A stretch of DNA of 64,000 nt. Source: Vitellaria paradoxa. Taxonomy: Eukaryota > Streptophyta > Magnoliopsida > Ericales > Sapotaceae. The stretch lies in contig CM034243.1 of NCBI GenBank assembly GCA_019916065.1, forward strand, positions 5,359,860 to 5,423,859, in the 5' to 3' direction. The notes beneath the pieces are model-generated. The model searched no databases, was not told the origin of the DNA, and saw nothing but the letters and a program-made list of their open reading frames with translations. Positions 44,271 to 57,537 of the stretch are shown here, piece by piece (position 1 is the first letter of the stretch; each line of letters starts with the position of its first letter). A program made the position numbers and the translations under genes.

Positions 44271-47200
44271 CCCCGAAAGCCCGAACCCCAAACCCCGATC
44301 CCGAAACCTTGAATCCCATACCCCGAGCCCCAAACCCCGAACCCTGAACCCGAAACCCCGAACCATGAACCCCGAGCCCAGAACACCGAACCACGAAAGC
44401 CCGAACCCCAAACCCCGATCCTGGAACCTTGAATCCCAAACCCCGAGCCCCAAACCTCGAACCCCGAACCCGAAAGCCTGAACCACGAACCCCAAGCCCC
44501 GATCCCCGAACCCAGAATCCCGAAAGCCCGAACCCCAAACCTCGATCCTAGGACCTTGAATCCCAAACCCCGAGCCCCAAACCCCGAACCCCGAACCGCG
44601 AACCCCGAGCCCAGAACCCTGAACCCTGAACCCCGAAAGCCTAAACCCCAAACCCCGATCCCGGAACATTGAATCCCAAACCCCGAGCCCCAAACCCCAA
44701 ATCCTGAACCCGAAACCCCGAACCACGAACCCCGAGCCCAGAACCCCGAATGCAGAACCCCAAGAGGCTGAACCCCAAACCCCGATCTCGGAACCTTGAA
44801 TCCCAAACCCCATGCCCCAAACCCCGATCCCTGAACCCTGAAAACCCGAACCACGAACCCCGAGCCCAGAAGCCTGAACCCGAAACCCCGAAAGCCCGAA
44901 CCCCAAACCCCGATCCCGGAACCTTGAATCCCAAACCCCGAGCACCAAACCCTGAACCCTGAACCCGAAACCTCGAACCACGAACCCCGAGCCCAGAACC
45001 CCGAACCCAAATCCCCGAAAGCCCGAACCCCAAACCCCGATCTTGGAACCTTGAATCCCAAACCCCAAGCCCTAAAACCCAAACCCAGAACCCCGAAACA
45101 CTGAGCCACGAACCCCAAGCCCAGAACCCCGAACCCCGAAGGCCGGAACCCCAAACCCCGATCTTGGAACATTCAATTCCAAACCCCGAACCCTGAACCC
45201 GAAACCCCGAACCACGAACCCCAAGCCCAGAACCCTGAACCCAGAACCCCGAAAGCCAGAACCCCAAACCCCGATCCCGGAACCTTGAATCCCAAACCCC
45301 GAGCCCCAAAACCCGAATCCAGAACCTCGAAACCCCGAACCACGAATCCCGAGCCCCAAACCCCGAACCCAAAACCCCGAAACCCCGAACCACGAACCCC
45401 GAGCCCAGAACCCCGAAAGGCCAAACCCCAAACCCTGATCCCGGAATCTTAATCACATAGCCCGAGCCCCAAACCCTGAACACTGAACCCGAAACCCCGA
45501 ACACTGAACCCCGAGCCCAGAACATCGAACCCCGAAAGCCCAAACCCCAAACCTTGATCCCGAAACATTGAATCCCAAACCCCGAGCCCCAAACCCCGAA
45601 CCCCGAACCGCGAACCCCGAGCCCAGAACCCCGAACCCAGAACCTCGAAAGCCTGAACCCCAAACCCCGATCCCGGAACATTGAATCCCAAACCCTGAGC
45701 CCCAAACCTCGAACCCTGAACTCGAAAACCTGAACCACGAACCCCGAGCCCAGAACCCCAGACCCAAACCCCCGAAAGCCCGAACCCCAAACCCCGATCC
45801 CGGAACCTTGAATCCCATACCCCAAGCCCCAAAATCTGAACCCAGAACCTCGAAACACCGAACCACGAACCCCGTGCCCAGAACCCCGAACCCCGAACCC
45901 CGAAAGCCCAAACCCCAAACCCCGATCCTGGAACATTCAATTCCAAACCCCGAACCCTGAACCCGAAACCCCGAACACTGAACCCCGAGCCCAGAACATC
46001 GAACCCCGAAAGCCCGAACCCCAAACCTTGATCCCGAAACCTTGAATCCCAAACCCCGAGCCCCAAACCCCGAACCCCGAACCCAGAACCTCGAAAGCCT
46101 GAACCCCAAACCCCGATCCCGGAACATTGAATCCCAAATCCTGAGCCCCAAACCCCGAACCCTGAACTCGAAAACCTGAACCACGAACCCCGAGCCCAGA
46201 ACCCCAGACCCAAACCCCCGAAAGCCCGAACCCCAAACCCCGATCCCGGAACCTTGAATCCCATACCCCAAGCCCCAAAATCTGAACCCAGAACCCTGAA
46301 ACACCGAACCACGAACCCCGTGCCCAGAACCCCGAACCCCGAACCCCGAAAGCCCAAACCCCAAACCCCGATCCTGGAACATTCAATTCCAAACCCCGAA
46401 CCCTGAACCCGAAACCCCGAACCACGAACCCTGGGCCCAGAACCCTGAACCCAGAACCCCAAAAGCCCGAATCCCAAACCCCGATCCCGGAAACCATGAA
46501 TCCCAAACCCCGAGCCCCAAACCTCGAACCCTGAACCCGAAACCTCAAACCACAAACCCCGAGCCCAGAACCCCGAACCCAAAACCCTGAAAGCCCAAAC
46601 CCCAAACCCCGATCTCGGAACCTTCAATCCCAAACCCCGAGCCCCAAACCCCAAACCCTGAACCCGAAACCCCGAACCACGAACCCCGAGCCCAGAACCA
46701 CGAAAGGCCGAACCCCAAACCCCGATCCCGGAACCTTGAATCCCAAACCCCCAGCCCCAAACCCCGAACCCTGAACCCGAAACCTCGAACCACGAACCCC
46801 GAGTCCAGAACCACGAAAGCCCAAACCCCAAACCCCGATCCCAGAACCTTGAACCCAAACCCCGAGCCCCAAACCTCGAACCCTGAACCACGAACCTAGA
46901 ACCCCGAACCCCAAACCCCGATCCCGAAACCTTGAATCTCAAACCCCGAGCCCCAAACCCCGAACCCTGAACCTGAAACCCCGAACCCTGAACCCCGAGC
47001 CCAGAACCACAAACCTAGAACCCCGAAAGTCTGAACCCCAAACCCCGATCCCGGAACCTTGAATCCCAAACCCTGAGCCCCAAACCCCAAACCCTGAACT
47101 TTAAACCCCGAACGACGAGCCCAGAACCCCGAACCGCAAACCCAGATCCCAGAACCTTGAATCCCGAACCCCGAGCCCCAAACCCCGAACCCTGAACCCG

Positions 47201-49024
47201 AAACTCTGAACCACGAACTCCGAGCCCAGAACCCTGAAAGTCTGAACCCCAAACCTCGATCCCAGAACCTTGAGTCCCAAACCCCGAGCCCTAAACCCCG
47301 AACCCTGAACCCGAAACCCCGACCCATAAACCCCGAGCCCCGAACCCCGAACCCAGAACCCCGAAAGCCTGAACCCCAAACCCCGATCCCGAAACCTTGA
47401 ATCCCAAACCCCGAGCCCCAAACCACGAAGCCCGAGCCCAGAACCCCGAAAGTCCGAACCCCAAACCCCAATCTCGGAACCTTGAATCCCAAACACCGAG
47501 CCCCAAACCAAGAACCCTGAACCCGAAACCCCAAACCACGAACCCCGAGCCCAGAACCCTGAACCCAGAACCCCGAAAGCCCCCCGAGCCCCAAACCTCG
47601 ATCCTGGAACCTTGAATCCCAAACCCCGAGCCCCAAACCCCGAACCCTAAACCTGAAACCCCGAACCACGAACCCCGAGCCCAGAACCCGGAAAGTCCGA
47701 ACCCCAAACCCCAATCCCGGAACCTTGAGTCCCAAACCCTGAGCCCCAAACCCCGAACCCTAAACCCGAAACCCTGAGCCCCGAACCCCAAACCCAGAAC
47801 CCCGAAAGCGTGAACCCCAAACCCCGATCCCGGAACCTTGAATCCCAAACCTCGAGCCCCAAACCCTGAACCCTGAACTCGAAACCCCAAACCACGAACC
47901 CCGAGTCAAGAACCCCGAACCCATAACCCCGAAAGCCTGAACCCCAAACCCCGATGCCAGAACCTTGAATCGTAAACCCCGAGCCCCAAACCCCGAACCC
48001 TGAACCCGAAACCCCGAACGCCGCACCCCTAGCCCAGAACACCGAACCCAGAACCCCGAAAGCCCGAACCCCAAGCCCTGATCCCAGAACCTTGAATCCC
48101 AAACCTCGAGCCCCAAACCCTGAACCTTGAACCCGAAACCTCGAACCACAAATCTCGAGCCCAGAACCCTGAACCCAGAATCCCGAAAGTCCGAACCCCA
48201 AACCTTGATCCCGAAACCTTGAATCCCAAACCTCGAGCCCCAAACCTCGAAACCCCGAACCACGAACCCTGAGCCTAGAACCCCGAACCCAGAACCCCGA
48301 AAGCCCTAACCCCAAACCCCAATCCCGAAACCTTGAATCCCAAACCCCGAGCCCCAAACCCCGAACCTTGAACCCGAAACCCCGAACCACAAACCCCGAG
48401 CCCAGAACCCCGAACCCAGACCCCCGAAGGCTCGAACCCCAAACCCCAATCCTGGAACCTTGAATCCCAAACCCCAAGCCCCAAACCCCGAACCCTGAAC
48501 CCGAAACCCCGAACCACGAACCCCGAGCCCAGAACCCCGAACCCAGAACCCCGAATGCCCAAACCCCAAACCCCAATCCTGGAACCTTGAATCCCAAACC
48601 CCGAGCCCCAAACCCCGAACCCTGAACCCGAACCCCCGAACCACAAACCCCGAGCCCTGAAGCCCGAACCCCGAACCCCGAAAGCCCGAACCCCAAACCC
48701 CGATCCCGGAACCTTGAATCCCAAACCCCGAGCCCCAAACCCCGAACCCTAAACCCGAAACCCCGAACCCCGAGCCCAGAACCCCGAACCCAAAACCCCG
48801 AAAGCCCGAACCCCAAACCCCGATCCCGGAACCTTGAATCCCAAACCCCAAGCCCCAAACCCCGAACCCTGAACCCGAAACGCCGAACCACGAACCCCGA
48901 GCCCAGAACCCCGAACCCAGAACCCCGAAAGCTCGAATCCCAATCCCCGATCTCGAAACCTTGAATCCCTAACCCTGATCCCCAAACCCCAAACCCTAAA
49001 CCAGAAACCCCGAACCACGAACCC
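44271..49024 (+). repeat. heptamer-derived satellite, block 2
   Basis: Same array as block 1, same C-rich + strand orientation, interrupted only by the two retrotransposons. A local duplication is visible: the run near 45470-45940 (gaacactgaaccccgagccc, gaacatcgaac, gaaagcct) recurs near 45957-46370 with few changes. Long frames of 304-497 residues here are repeat artefacts. Confidence 0.95.
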
Positions 49025-50864
49025 TGACCGCTATTATAAAGTGCGTCTAAATTAACCCCCAAGTGCAAGGGTGTGCAGTGTAGTTTTAACTCGGTGAGTC
49101 CGAGGTCGAATTCACAAGGAGCCTATATTATTTAGTTTCTAGGTTATAATGGAAATCCTAAATTTGAATGTAAACTAAGTTTGAAAGTTAATTAAAACTA
49201 ATTCCTAGGGTTTTGCAAGTTCAAAATGTAAACTAAAACAAATTAACAACTTATTACCAAAATTCCAGCAATTTAAAATTGATTTTTTTGATTCAAGGAA
49301 TAAAATATTAACTAAACGAATTTTTCCTAATTTAAATGCGCAGCAAAATAATCTAATCTAAAAACTGCAATGTAAATACTTAAATTAAATCAAACGAAGG
49401 CAATTCAATTAATAAGCAAATAAATTTGAGAAGTCCTTGATCAAACTATCAATTCCGGGTAGTTTACGTCTTCACTATGGGATGAGTTGTAATACTTGCG
49501 TTAAAACCTAAATTAGGATTTATTCGAAAATTATTGAGAAAGTTTTAATCAAAAGCTTTTACCAGTGATTACAGAGAATATAGTCAAAAACTCCTGTTTT
49601 CGAAGGGTTTTCAAACAATCCTATTCGAATTCGGATTCAAATCCAATTCTTCTAGTTTATCCAAAATTATTAAGAAAGTTTTAATCGAAAACCTTTACTA
49701 GTGATTACAGAGAATATAGTCAAAGATTTTCGTTTTCGAATGTTTCTGAAATAAACTAATTCAAATTAGGATTCAAAATCTGAATTTTCAGTTCTTCAAA
49801 ATTATTAAGAAAATTTTAATCGAAAACCCTTACCAGTGATTACAGAGAATATAGTCAAAGGTTTTCGTTTTCGAAAGTTTTTGAAAGAACTGAATTAGGT
49901 TCTAAAAAGTGTAGATCCCTACGCATGAGCTTTCGCAACTCTACGAAGGGTCTACGTACATCCCATAGATCAGAGTAAACTACCCTTTCTTGATTCGTTG
50001 AATCAAGAACTAGGGTTTCTACACTAGCATGATTTTAAACAAAATGAAAACAATAAACGAAAGCATAAACATTAGATCTACCACTAGAAAATAATAAATC
50101 ATATATTAAATTAACGAAACGAAAGTCAACTTACACGATAAGCAACTCTGAAACTGCATATTGAACGACTACGGCTGTAATAAAAACTACGAAGGCTTCG
50201 TAAATCCGTAAAAATATTACACAAACCATAAAAATCTCTCAAAGCTACTCTATTTCAAAGAAAAACTAACTTAAAACTACAGAGAAAAGCATAGGTGAAA
50301 GTCCTCTTTTCTGCCGTCAAAGCTACATATTTATAGTGGAGATGAAAAACCCTAAAAATAAAGTTCATCCGCGCAAATAAACCTTCTGTGGTCCGGACCA
50401 TCCGTGGGGGGGTCCGGACCACAGTGTACTCCCTTTCCAATTTGTGTCTTGCTTCTGACAGCTTACTGTCTTCACCGTCCAATGCGGTTTTGACCTCGAA
50501 TATGATGGATTTAGGCTTCGGCTATAACACAAAAGTTGTAGCCCTTTGAGTCTTCTTTCCACCCCCGAAAGAATCAGGTCAATCCGAGTTGTGAGTGAAA
50601 AGATATGGTCAAAATACTGACAGGATGTCGAGTTGGAACTTCAGCTGCACACCACTTCAACTATCTTGAACTTTGGACCATTTTTTTCTCCTCGGAAGCC
50701 ACTTTCAACACTGCTAATCTCACTTATTTTACCCTTTTACCTGTAATTAAGAGAATAAACACTATAAATAATAAAATAATGATAAAACTTTGAAATTAAC
50801 TACTTAAATGCATTAATGAGTATCAAAATGTGGAGTTTGTAATTACACTTTTCAAGTGTAATCA
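49025..50864 (-). repeat. 3' LTR of element 2
   Basis: 1,840 bp from TGACCGCTATTATAAAG to GTGTAATCA on the + strand. It has three copies of a ~135-bp module with the core ta(c)(c/t)agtgattacagag (near 49560, 49697 and 49831), a TATA-like box on the - strand (ctataaatatg, about 50328-50338) and a 14-bp-arm hairpin (50386-50399 with 50411-50424). Confidence 0.92.
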
Positions 50865-50876
50865 CACCCCCCAACT
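50865..50876 (-). promoter_or_regulatory. polypurine tract of element 2
   Basis: On the - strand tggggggtgtg sits directly before the 3' LTR, as in element 1. Confidence 0.75.
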
Positions 50877-53159
50877 TGAATGTTGCTAGTCCCTAGCAAT
50901 GCCCTTTATTAAAATGAAATGCAACTACCATCCTATTTCTCTTTTCGTTGGAAACACGGCTACACTTAGCTACGTGCAGCAAGCCCTTTAAACCCCTAGG
51001 TTCCCCCTAGTGGACGAGTAAGGTCTCGTGAGAGTTTGCAGTGATGCTACCCATAAACATCTATGGCATGGTCTCAATGTGTCAAAAAGTAATCAAGATC
51101 AAAAATGAATCAAGCTCAAGCCCAACAAGTCACAAAACCCAAATATCATGTGTAATTCCCGAGTGCTAAGCATTAATGCATGGACTATCAAAGTAGAAAG
51201 AGCATGTGTGCAAAATTGTTTCATTCATTCAACAAGGTTGCAAGAGCATAAACGGAACTAGGTTTTGACTTCAAATACTCACAAGGTACCACTCATAGAA
51301 AGAAATTCACTCATCAAGGGTTCACACATACCTATTAGCATATAATGCTATCCTAGTTGCACATAACCCCACAAATAAGTGAGTGAACTGAAATGAAATT
51401 CAAAGTGGACAGCTCGTAACCATGTTCCAATGCAAGTGTAAGAGATCACACCACACAACTTACATAAGACCACTACATGCACAATACAAGAGTTGCTTGC
51501 TTAGAATCCACTAGGTCTTTGTTTTGGTTGTAACTTGGCCAAGGGTAATGGTTAACAATGGAGGATATGGAAATCAAAGCACATGTCTTGGGATAAAGAT
51601 GCTCAAATGCGCACAAGTCCCAAACTACCCAATTCCTTTCCAAACCCAGCAAGAACTACAACAAGAAGCTTATTCACAAACTAACAAACGACTCATGGGA
51701 CATTCTCAATAATCACAATCCAATGCACACGTCCCAGAATTACACGAACAAAAAGAAATTTCAAACCTTTTTTTTTCTTTTCTCTTCTTTTTTTTCTTTT
51801 TCTTTTTTTTTTTCTTTTCTTTTTTTCTTTTTTTTCTTTCTTTTTTTGAAATAATGAAAATACATCAGCTAGATTCTCCACCCAATATTTCCTCTCAATG
51901 TGCTCTTAAAAATTTCCATTCCCAACCCCCATTCACATCATTGACATTAAGGCACTTTCACAATCCAAGACATGTGAGGGTAAGGCTTAGAGTGTGTGAA
52001 TAAGGTTAAAGGACAATATATGAGGTGGGAACCAAGAAAATAATATATATAAATATATCACACACTTTATTTAAAAGGCTTCAAGTTGGTTCCTAGGATA
52101 ATTCATAACGAAGAAAGGATAAAGAGGCCCAACAATAGCAAAGATGGCCTAGCATCATGTTCAAAGCTTGCAACAACTCATAATATGCCAAGTGAAACTA
52201 ATGCAAGTGTGTGTGATGCAATTGGTGCATTGGAAACCAAAGTAAAGAATAAAAGAGCTGTGATTATGTGCAACCCCTTAAGAAAAGAATAATAGGCTCA
52301 AAAGCTCACCATTAAGAGGTATAAGTCTCTACCTAGTCCAAGAATGCTCAATTAACCAATGTTAAAGAAAATCAACTCCTAAGCACATAAACTCTTCTAT
52401 TGATAGTCAAAGATGGACAAGGTCATTATACAATCAACTTGAACTAAGTTTCCTATTAAAGCTTGAACAAAACTCATTCATCACTTTCTCACTTAATTCC
52501 ACAATCGACCAAACCAGAAAGAAAGGATGACATGTAGGTACAAATGTGCTAAATTCATGTATTTATGCTTAAAGATGCTCAAAAAATTTTAAATTTTTAC
52601 AATTTTGGCACAAAAGGTCATCATGCGAACCCTACCCCCCAACTTAAAATTCACATTGTCCTCAATGTGAGAACCATGATGCATATGTGGGTCTGTAGTG
52701 TGCAATAATGAGCATGATGATGAGCATGAAACAATAAAAACAAAGGCACAAATAAGAACAAAGCACAAATTAAATCAGGCATGCACCCATTATTCAAGCC
52801 ACTTAAGGCATCACCCAATACATCCCCCCAACTTAGATTCTACAGCACTCCAACAAGAACAATTATATATGTGAAGTACCAATTAGAAGTGCAAAACTAA
52901 ATAAAAGGGAGAGGAAGGATATTACCTCAAGAGCTTCCTTATTTGAAGAAAAGAAAAGAACTTGAGCAGTTTATTCCTTTGAATTAAATTGTACTAAAAG
53001 AAAAAAATAAAACTTCTACGAGATAAAATGTTAGAATAAACAAATAAAAGTAAACTAAAAGAAAATTAAAATTTAATCTAGGCAGAAAGAAAACTAAAAT
53101 AAATAAATAAGTAAATAAAATCTAATCTACTAATATACAAGGGTTAATGCCAAAACATA
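50877..53159. other. element 2 internal region 3' of gag, no coding
   Basis: Homologous to the matching part of element 1. It contains a CT/T-rich tract (51768-51847). No pol domain was seen on either strand. Confidence 0.7.
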
Positions 53160-55049
53160 CTATCCAACTCCTAATCTCTCCCAAGCCTTACCAAATGGCT
53201 TTAGGAATGAAATATTCTCCTTGGGCCCAAGAGGTACTGAAAATGAGTGTGCTCCTAGTGCAGAAAACACTAGAAAATGCATGGCCTTGTGGGAATCCTT
53301 GAATCCTAAATATGGCATAAAGTCATACGTAGATGTGAACATAGAATGTAGCTGTGTGTTCTCTAGTATCCCCTCGACACCTAAAAAGTCAATGCAAACT
53401 ATTTTTTTGGTCTCCACCACTTCCCTAAATGTGTGGTCAGTCTTAGTCAAAATATGTTCAGTTCCCTCAGTAAGATTCCTAGTTGGGGCGACAGCAAAAG
53501 ATGAGAGTTGTGCACCACTCTCACTCTTAAGCTTGTCTATTGAACTCTCAAAGGATGATAAAGAAAATTCACTCTCATGAGAGTCCTGCGTAATTGAAGT
53601 AGGAACCCAATCATAATTAGAATCATACTTCCGCTCAAATATAGGGGTCTCAACAGGTAAGTCATCAAGTGTACTAGCCCCAATAGGAAAAGATATATTA
53701 GAAGTGGTCTCAGTGAGTGGTATAGTGGAACATGATGAAACTAAAGTGACTGGCTTAACAGTGTGTTCCTCTGAACCTCTGGCATTAAAGCTCTTAGAAT
53801 AAGTCTTAGGACTTTCCAAGGTCATCTGAGTTGTTAGGGTGGGATGAGCTTCAAGCTCTGTGGTGGTGTTGGTTGGCATGTCCTCTAGACTCTCAACAGA
53901 TGAAGTCTCGTGCACGTTAGAGTTTGGTGGGAACAAGTCAAAGGGCTCATTCCCTTCATTATCCCAACCATTATCAGAATAGTCGCTCCACTCAAAGTCT
54001 AGGGTTTTTGAATTAGAATTTTCTCGTGCAAGTAACAGAAAGGGCCTAGATTCAGCTATTTCAGCTTCAGTGCATGGATGAATATAAGGACATGCTGTGG
54101 ACTCGAACAATGTATCATCTAATGTAGAGTCAATATGTGTGGAAGTCTCATGTGCACTAGAATCTACTTTTAAGTTAACTTCTTCCCTATGTTGAGTTTG
54201 CTCGCAGAGTGACTCAACTTGTGTATTGCTAGATTCAGTAAGCCAATGATCTAGGGGTTCCTCAGACTGGCCCTCGGTGAGTAGAGTGGAGTTGGGACAA
54301 GCAATATCCAAGTAATCAGGTCCCACACCTACTCCATTTTCTAAGGATTGATCATGAGAATCAAGTGAAGTAGGAGGATGTGGGAAAGAATCCGTGTGGC
54401 TTTCAAGTGACTGAGGTTCAAAACTAGGTTCAAGTTTTTCTTGTGGCTTGGTGTGTTCATAGAAAAATTCAAAAAATGACCATACCTCTTCTGGGGTAAG
54501 GTCAAGAAATTCCTTACCCAAACTTTTATCAAATGCTTGGTGTAACTCACAAGGTAGAGCATTGTAGAATATGCCTAGAATGTACCATAGTTCTAGTCCA
54601 TGATTTGGGAAAGTTTCTAAAAGGTTTTTAAATCTCTCCCAGCATTTATAAAATACTTCACCCTTCTTGAAACAAAAACTTCTAATTTGAAAGCGGAAAG
54701 TGAAGTTTTGAAAATTGGGGAGAAACTTTGCAGTAAAATCATTTTGTAACTCTTCCCAAATATTAATGGACCAAGTAGCAGCACGACACCAATCATCAGC
54801 TACTCCACATAATGATAACGGGAAAAAATTATACTTAAATGTGTTATCTATGTAACCACTCGTGCAATAGAAACAAACTGACTCAAAACGTTCTAAATGA
54901 ACTCTAGGGTCCTCATGTTGAAGTCCATAAAATTTAGGTAACATGGAAAACGTTTCTAGGCAAAATTCAATTCCATAAATGCTGCCTAAATAACTAATGA
55001 GTGGGTGAATGGTGTCTGGTGAACCAGAATTATAAGGAAAATAATCCAT
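53160..55049 (-). CDS. retrotransposon gag protein, element 2 (629 aa)
   Basis: Residues 1-205 parallel element 1 gag: FFPLSLCGVADDWCRA, then KKGEVFYKCWERFKNLLE, then FLDLTPEEVWSFFEFFYEH. The middle is diverged and rich in Ser, Thr and Glu. One copy only of the IDFLGVEGILENT motif is found near residue 555, against three in element 1. No zinc knuckle, protease or pol follows. The frame is open throughout. ATG at 55049 lies about 100 bp inside the primer site. Confidence 0.87.
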   Translation of the reverse strand: MDYFPYNSGSPDTIHPLISYLGSIYGIEFCLETFSMLPKFYGLQHEDPRVHLERFESVCFYCTSGYIDNTFKYNFFPLSLCGVADDWCRAATWSINIWEELQNDFTAKFLPNFQNFTFRFQIRSFCFKKGEVFYKCWERFKNLLETFPNHGLELWYILGIFYNALPCELHQAFDKSLGKEFLDLTPEEVWSFFEFFYEHTKPQEKLEPSFEPQSLESHTDSFPHPPTSLDSHDQSLENGVGVGPDYLDIACPNSTLLTEGQSEEPLDHWLTESSNTQVESLCEQTQHREEVNLKVDSSAHETSTHIDSTLDDTLFESTACPYIHPCTEAEIAESRPFLLLARENSNSKTLDFEWSDYSDNGWDNEGNEPFDLFPPNSNVHETSSVESLEDMPTNTTTELEAHPTLTTQMTLESPKTYSKSFNARGSEEHTVKPVTLVSSCSTIPLTETTSNISFPIGASTLDDLPVETPIFERKYDSNYDWVPTSITQDSHESEFSLSSFESSIDKLKSESGAQLSSFAVAPTRNLTEGTEHILTKTDHTFREVVETKKIVCIDFLGVEGILENTQLHSMFTSTYDFMPYLGFKDSHKAMHFLVFSALGAHSFSVPLGPKENISFLKPFGKAWERLGVG

Positions 55050-55148
55050 GTTAAAAAATTTTATTTTATTTATTTATTTATTTATATTTTTTTTAGAAAA
55101 AGAAATTAACTTAAAAATGAAAACAACCTAAAAACTAAAATTTGGCTC

Positions 55149-55164
55149 CCTGGCAACGGCGCCA
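55149..55164 (-). promoter_or_regulatory. primer-binding site of element 2, tRNA-Asp type
   Basis: tggcgccgttgccagg on the - strand, 6 bases inside the 5' LTR, one base different from element 1. Confidence 0.8.
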
Positions 55165-55170
55165 AAAACT

Positions 55171-57011
55171 TGACCGCTATTAGAAAGTGCGTCTAAATTA
55201 ACCCCCAAGTGCAAGGGTGTGCGGTGTAGTTTTAACTCGGTGAGTCCGAGGTCGAATTCACAAGGAGCCTATATTATTTAGTTTCTAGGTTATAATGGAA
55301 ATCCTAAATTTGAATGTAAACTAAGTTTGAAAGTTAATTAAAACTAATTCCTAGGGTTTTGCAAGTTCAAAATGTAAACTAAAACAAATTAACAACTTAT
55401 TACCAAAATTCCAGCAATTTAAAATTGATTTTTTTTATTCAAGGAATAAAATATTAACTAAACGAATTTTTCCTAATTTAAATGCGCAGCAAAATAATCT
55501 AATCTAAAAACTGCAATGTAAATACTTAAATTAAATCAAACGAAGGCAATTCAATTAATAAGCAAATAAATTTGAGAAGTCCTTGATCCAACTATCAATT
55601 CCGGGTAGTTTACGTCTTCACTATGGGATGAGTTGTAATACTTGCGTTAAAACCTAAATTAGGATTTATTCGAAAATTATTGAGAAAGTTTTAATCAAAA
55701 GCTTTTACCAGTGATTACAGAGAATATAGTCAAAAACTCCTGTTTTCGAAGGGTTTTCAAACAATCCTATTCGAATTCGAATTCAAATCCAATTCTTCTA
55801 GTTTATCCAAAATTATTAAGAAAGTTTTAATCGAAAACCTTTACTAGTGATTACAGAGAATATAGTCAAAGATTTTCGTTTTCGAATGTTTCTGAAATAA
55901 ACTAATTCAAATTAGGATTCAAAATCTGAATTTTCAGTTCTTCAAAATTATTAAGAAAATTTTAATCGAAAACCCTTACCAGTGATTACAGAGAATATAG
56001 TCAAAGGTTTTCGTTTTCGAAAGTTTTTGAAAGAACTGAATTAGGTTCTAAAAAGTGTAGATCCCTACGCATGAGCTTTCGCAACTCTACAAAGGGTCTA
56101 CGTACATCCCATAGATCAGAGTAAACTACCCTTTCTTGATTCGTTGAATCAAGAACTAGGGTTTCTACACTAGCATGATTTTAAACAAAATGAAAACAAT
56201 AAACAAAAGCATAAACATTAGATCTACCACTAGAAAATAATAAATCATATATTAAATTAACGAAACGAAAGTCAACTTACACGATAAGCAACTCTGAAAC
56301 TGCATATTGAACGACTACGGCTGTAATAAAAACTACGAAGGCTTCGTAAATCCGTAAAAATATTACACAAACCATAAAAATCTCTCAAAGCTACTCTATT
56401 TCAAAGAAAAACTAACCTAAAACTACAGAGAAAAGCATAGGTGAAAGCCCTCTTTTCTGCCGTCAAAGCTACATATTTATAGTGGAGATGAAAAACCCTA
56501 AAAATAAAGTTCATCCGCACAAATAAACCTTCTGTGGTCCGGACCATCCGTGGGGGGGTCCGGACCACAGTGTACTCCCTTTCCAATTTGTGTCTTGCTT
56601 CTGACAACTTACTGTCTTCACCGTCCAATGCGGTTTTGACCTCGAATATGATGGATTTAGGCTTCGGCTATAACACAAAAGTTGTAGCCCTTTGAGTCTT
56701 ATTTCCAGCCCCGAAAGAATCAGGTCAATCCGAGTTGTGAGTGAAAAGATATGGTCAAAATACTGACAGGATGTCGAGTTGGAACTTCAGCTGCACACCA
56801 CTTCAACTATCTTGAACTTTGGACCATTTTTTTTCTTCTCGGAAGCCACTTTCAACACTGCTAATCTCACTTATTTTACCCTTTTACCTGCAATTAAGAG
56901 AATAAACACTATAAATAATAAAATAATGATAAAACTTTGAAATTAACTACTTAAATGCATTAATGAGTATCAAAATGTGGAGTTTGTAATTACACTTTTC
57001 AAGTGTAATCA
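55171..57011 (-). repeat. 5' LTR of element 2
   Basis: 1,841 bp, almost identical to 49025-50864; only scattered substitutions (for example tattagaaag against tattataaag at the start). Hairpin arms 56532-56545 and 56557-56570. Confidence 0.92.
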
Positions 57012-57537
57012 AACCCCGATCCCAGAACCCCGGACCCAGAATCCCGAAAGCCCGAACCACAAACCCCGAGCCCCAAACCCCGAACCCTAAACTCGAAACC
57101 CCGAACCACGAACGCCGAGCCCAGAACCCCAAACCCAGAACCCCGAAAGCCCAAACCCCAAACCCCGATCCCGGAACATTGAATCCTAAACCCCGAGCCC
57201 CAAACCCCGAACCCTGAACTCGAAACCCCGAACGACGAACGTCGAGCCCAGAACCCCGAAAGCCCAAACCCCAAACCCCGATCCCAGAACATTGAATCCT
57301 AAACCCCGAGCCCCAAACCCGGAACCCTAAACCCGAAACCCCAAACCACGAGGCTAGAACCCCGAACCCCAAACCCCGATCCCGGAACTTTGAATCCCAA
57401 ACCCCAAGCCCCAAACCCTGAACACTGAACCCGAAACCCCGAACCACGAACCCTGAGCCTAGAACCCCAAAAGTCTGAACCCCAAACCCCGATCCCAGAA
57501 CCTTGAATCCCAAACCCCGGGCCCCAAACCCCAAACC
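57012..57537 (+). repeat. heptamer-derived satellite, block 3
   Basis: Continuation of the C-rich orientation after element 2, ending where the LTR remnant starts. Confidence 0.93.

Larger units (their letters stand above)
49025..57011 (-). mobile_element. gag-only LTR retrotransposon 2 (TR-GAG type), complete
   Basis: LTRs at 49025-50864 and 55171-57011 flank a 4.3-kb interior, read on the - strand. The target duplication AACCC is perfect (49020-49024 and 57012-57016) and again consists of satellite sequence. Primer site at 55149-55164 (tggcgccgttgccagg on - strand), polypurine tract at 50865-50876. It encodes one 629-residue gag and no pol. It is a related but distinct family from element 1: the interior aligns, the LTRs share only borders and some modules. 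LTRs are nearly identical, so it is young. Confidence 0.92.

Noticed and set aside
44258..49068. Minus-strand frames of 266-497 residues
   Set aside because: Same satellite artefact as above, open in overlapping frames.
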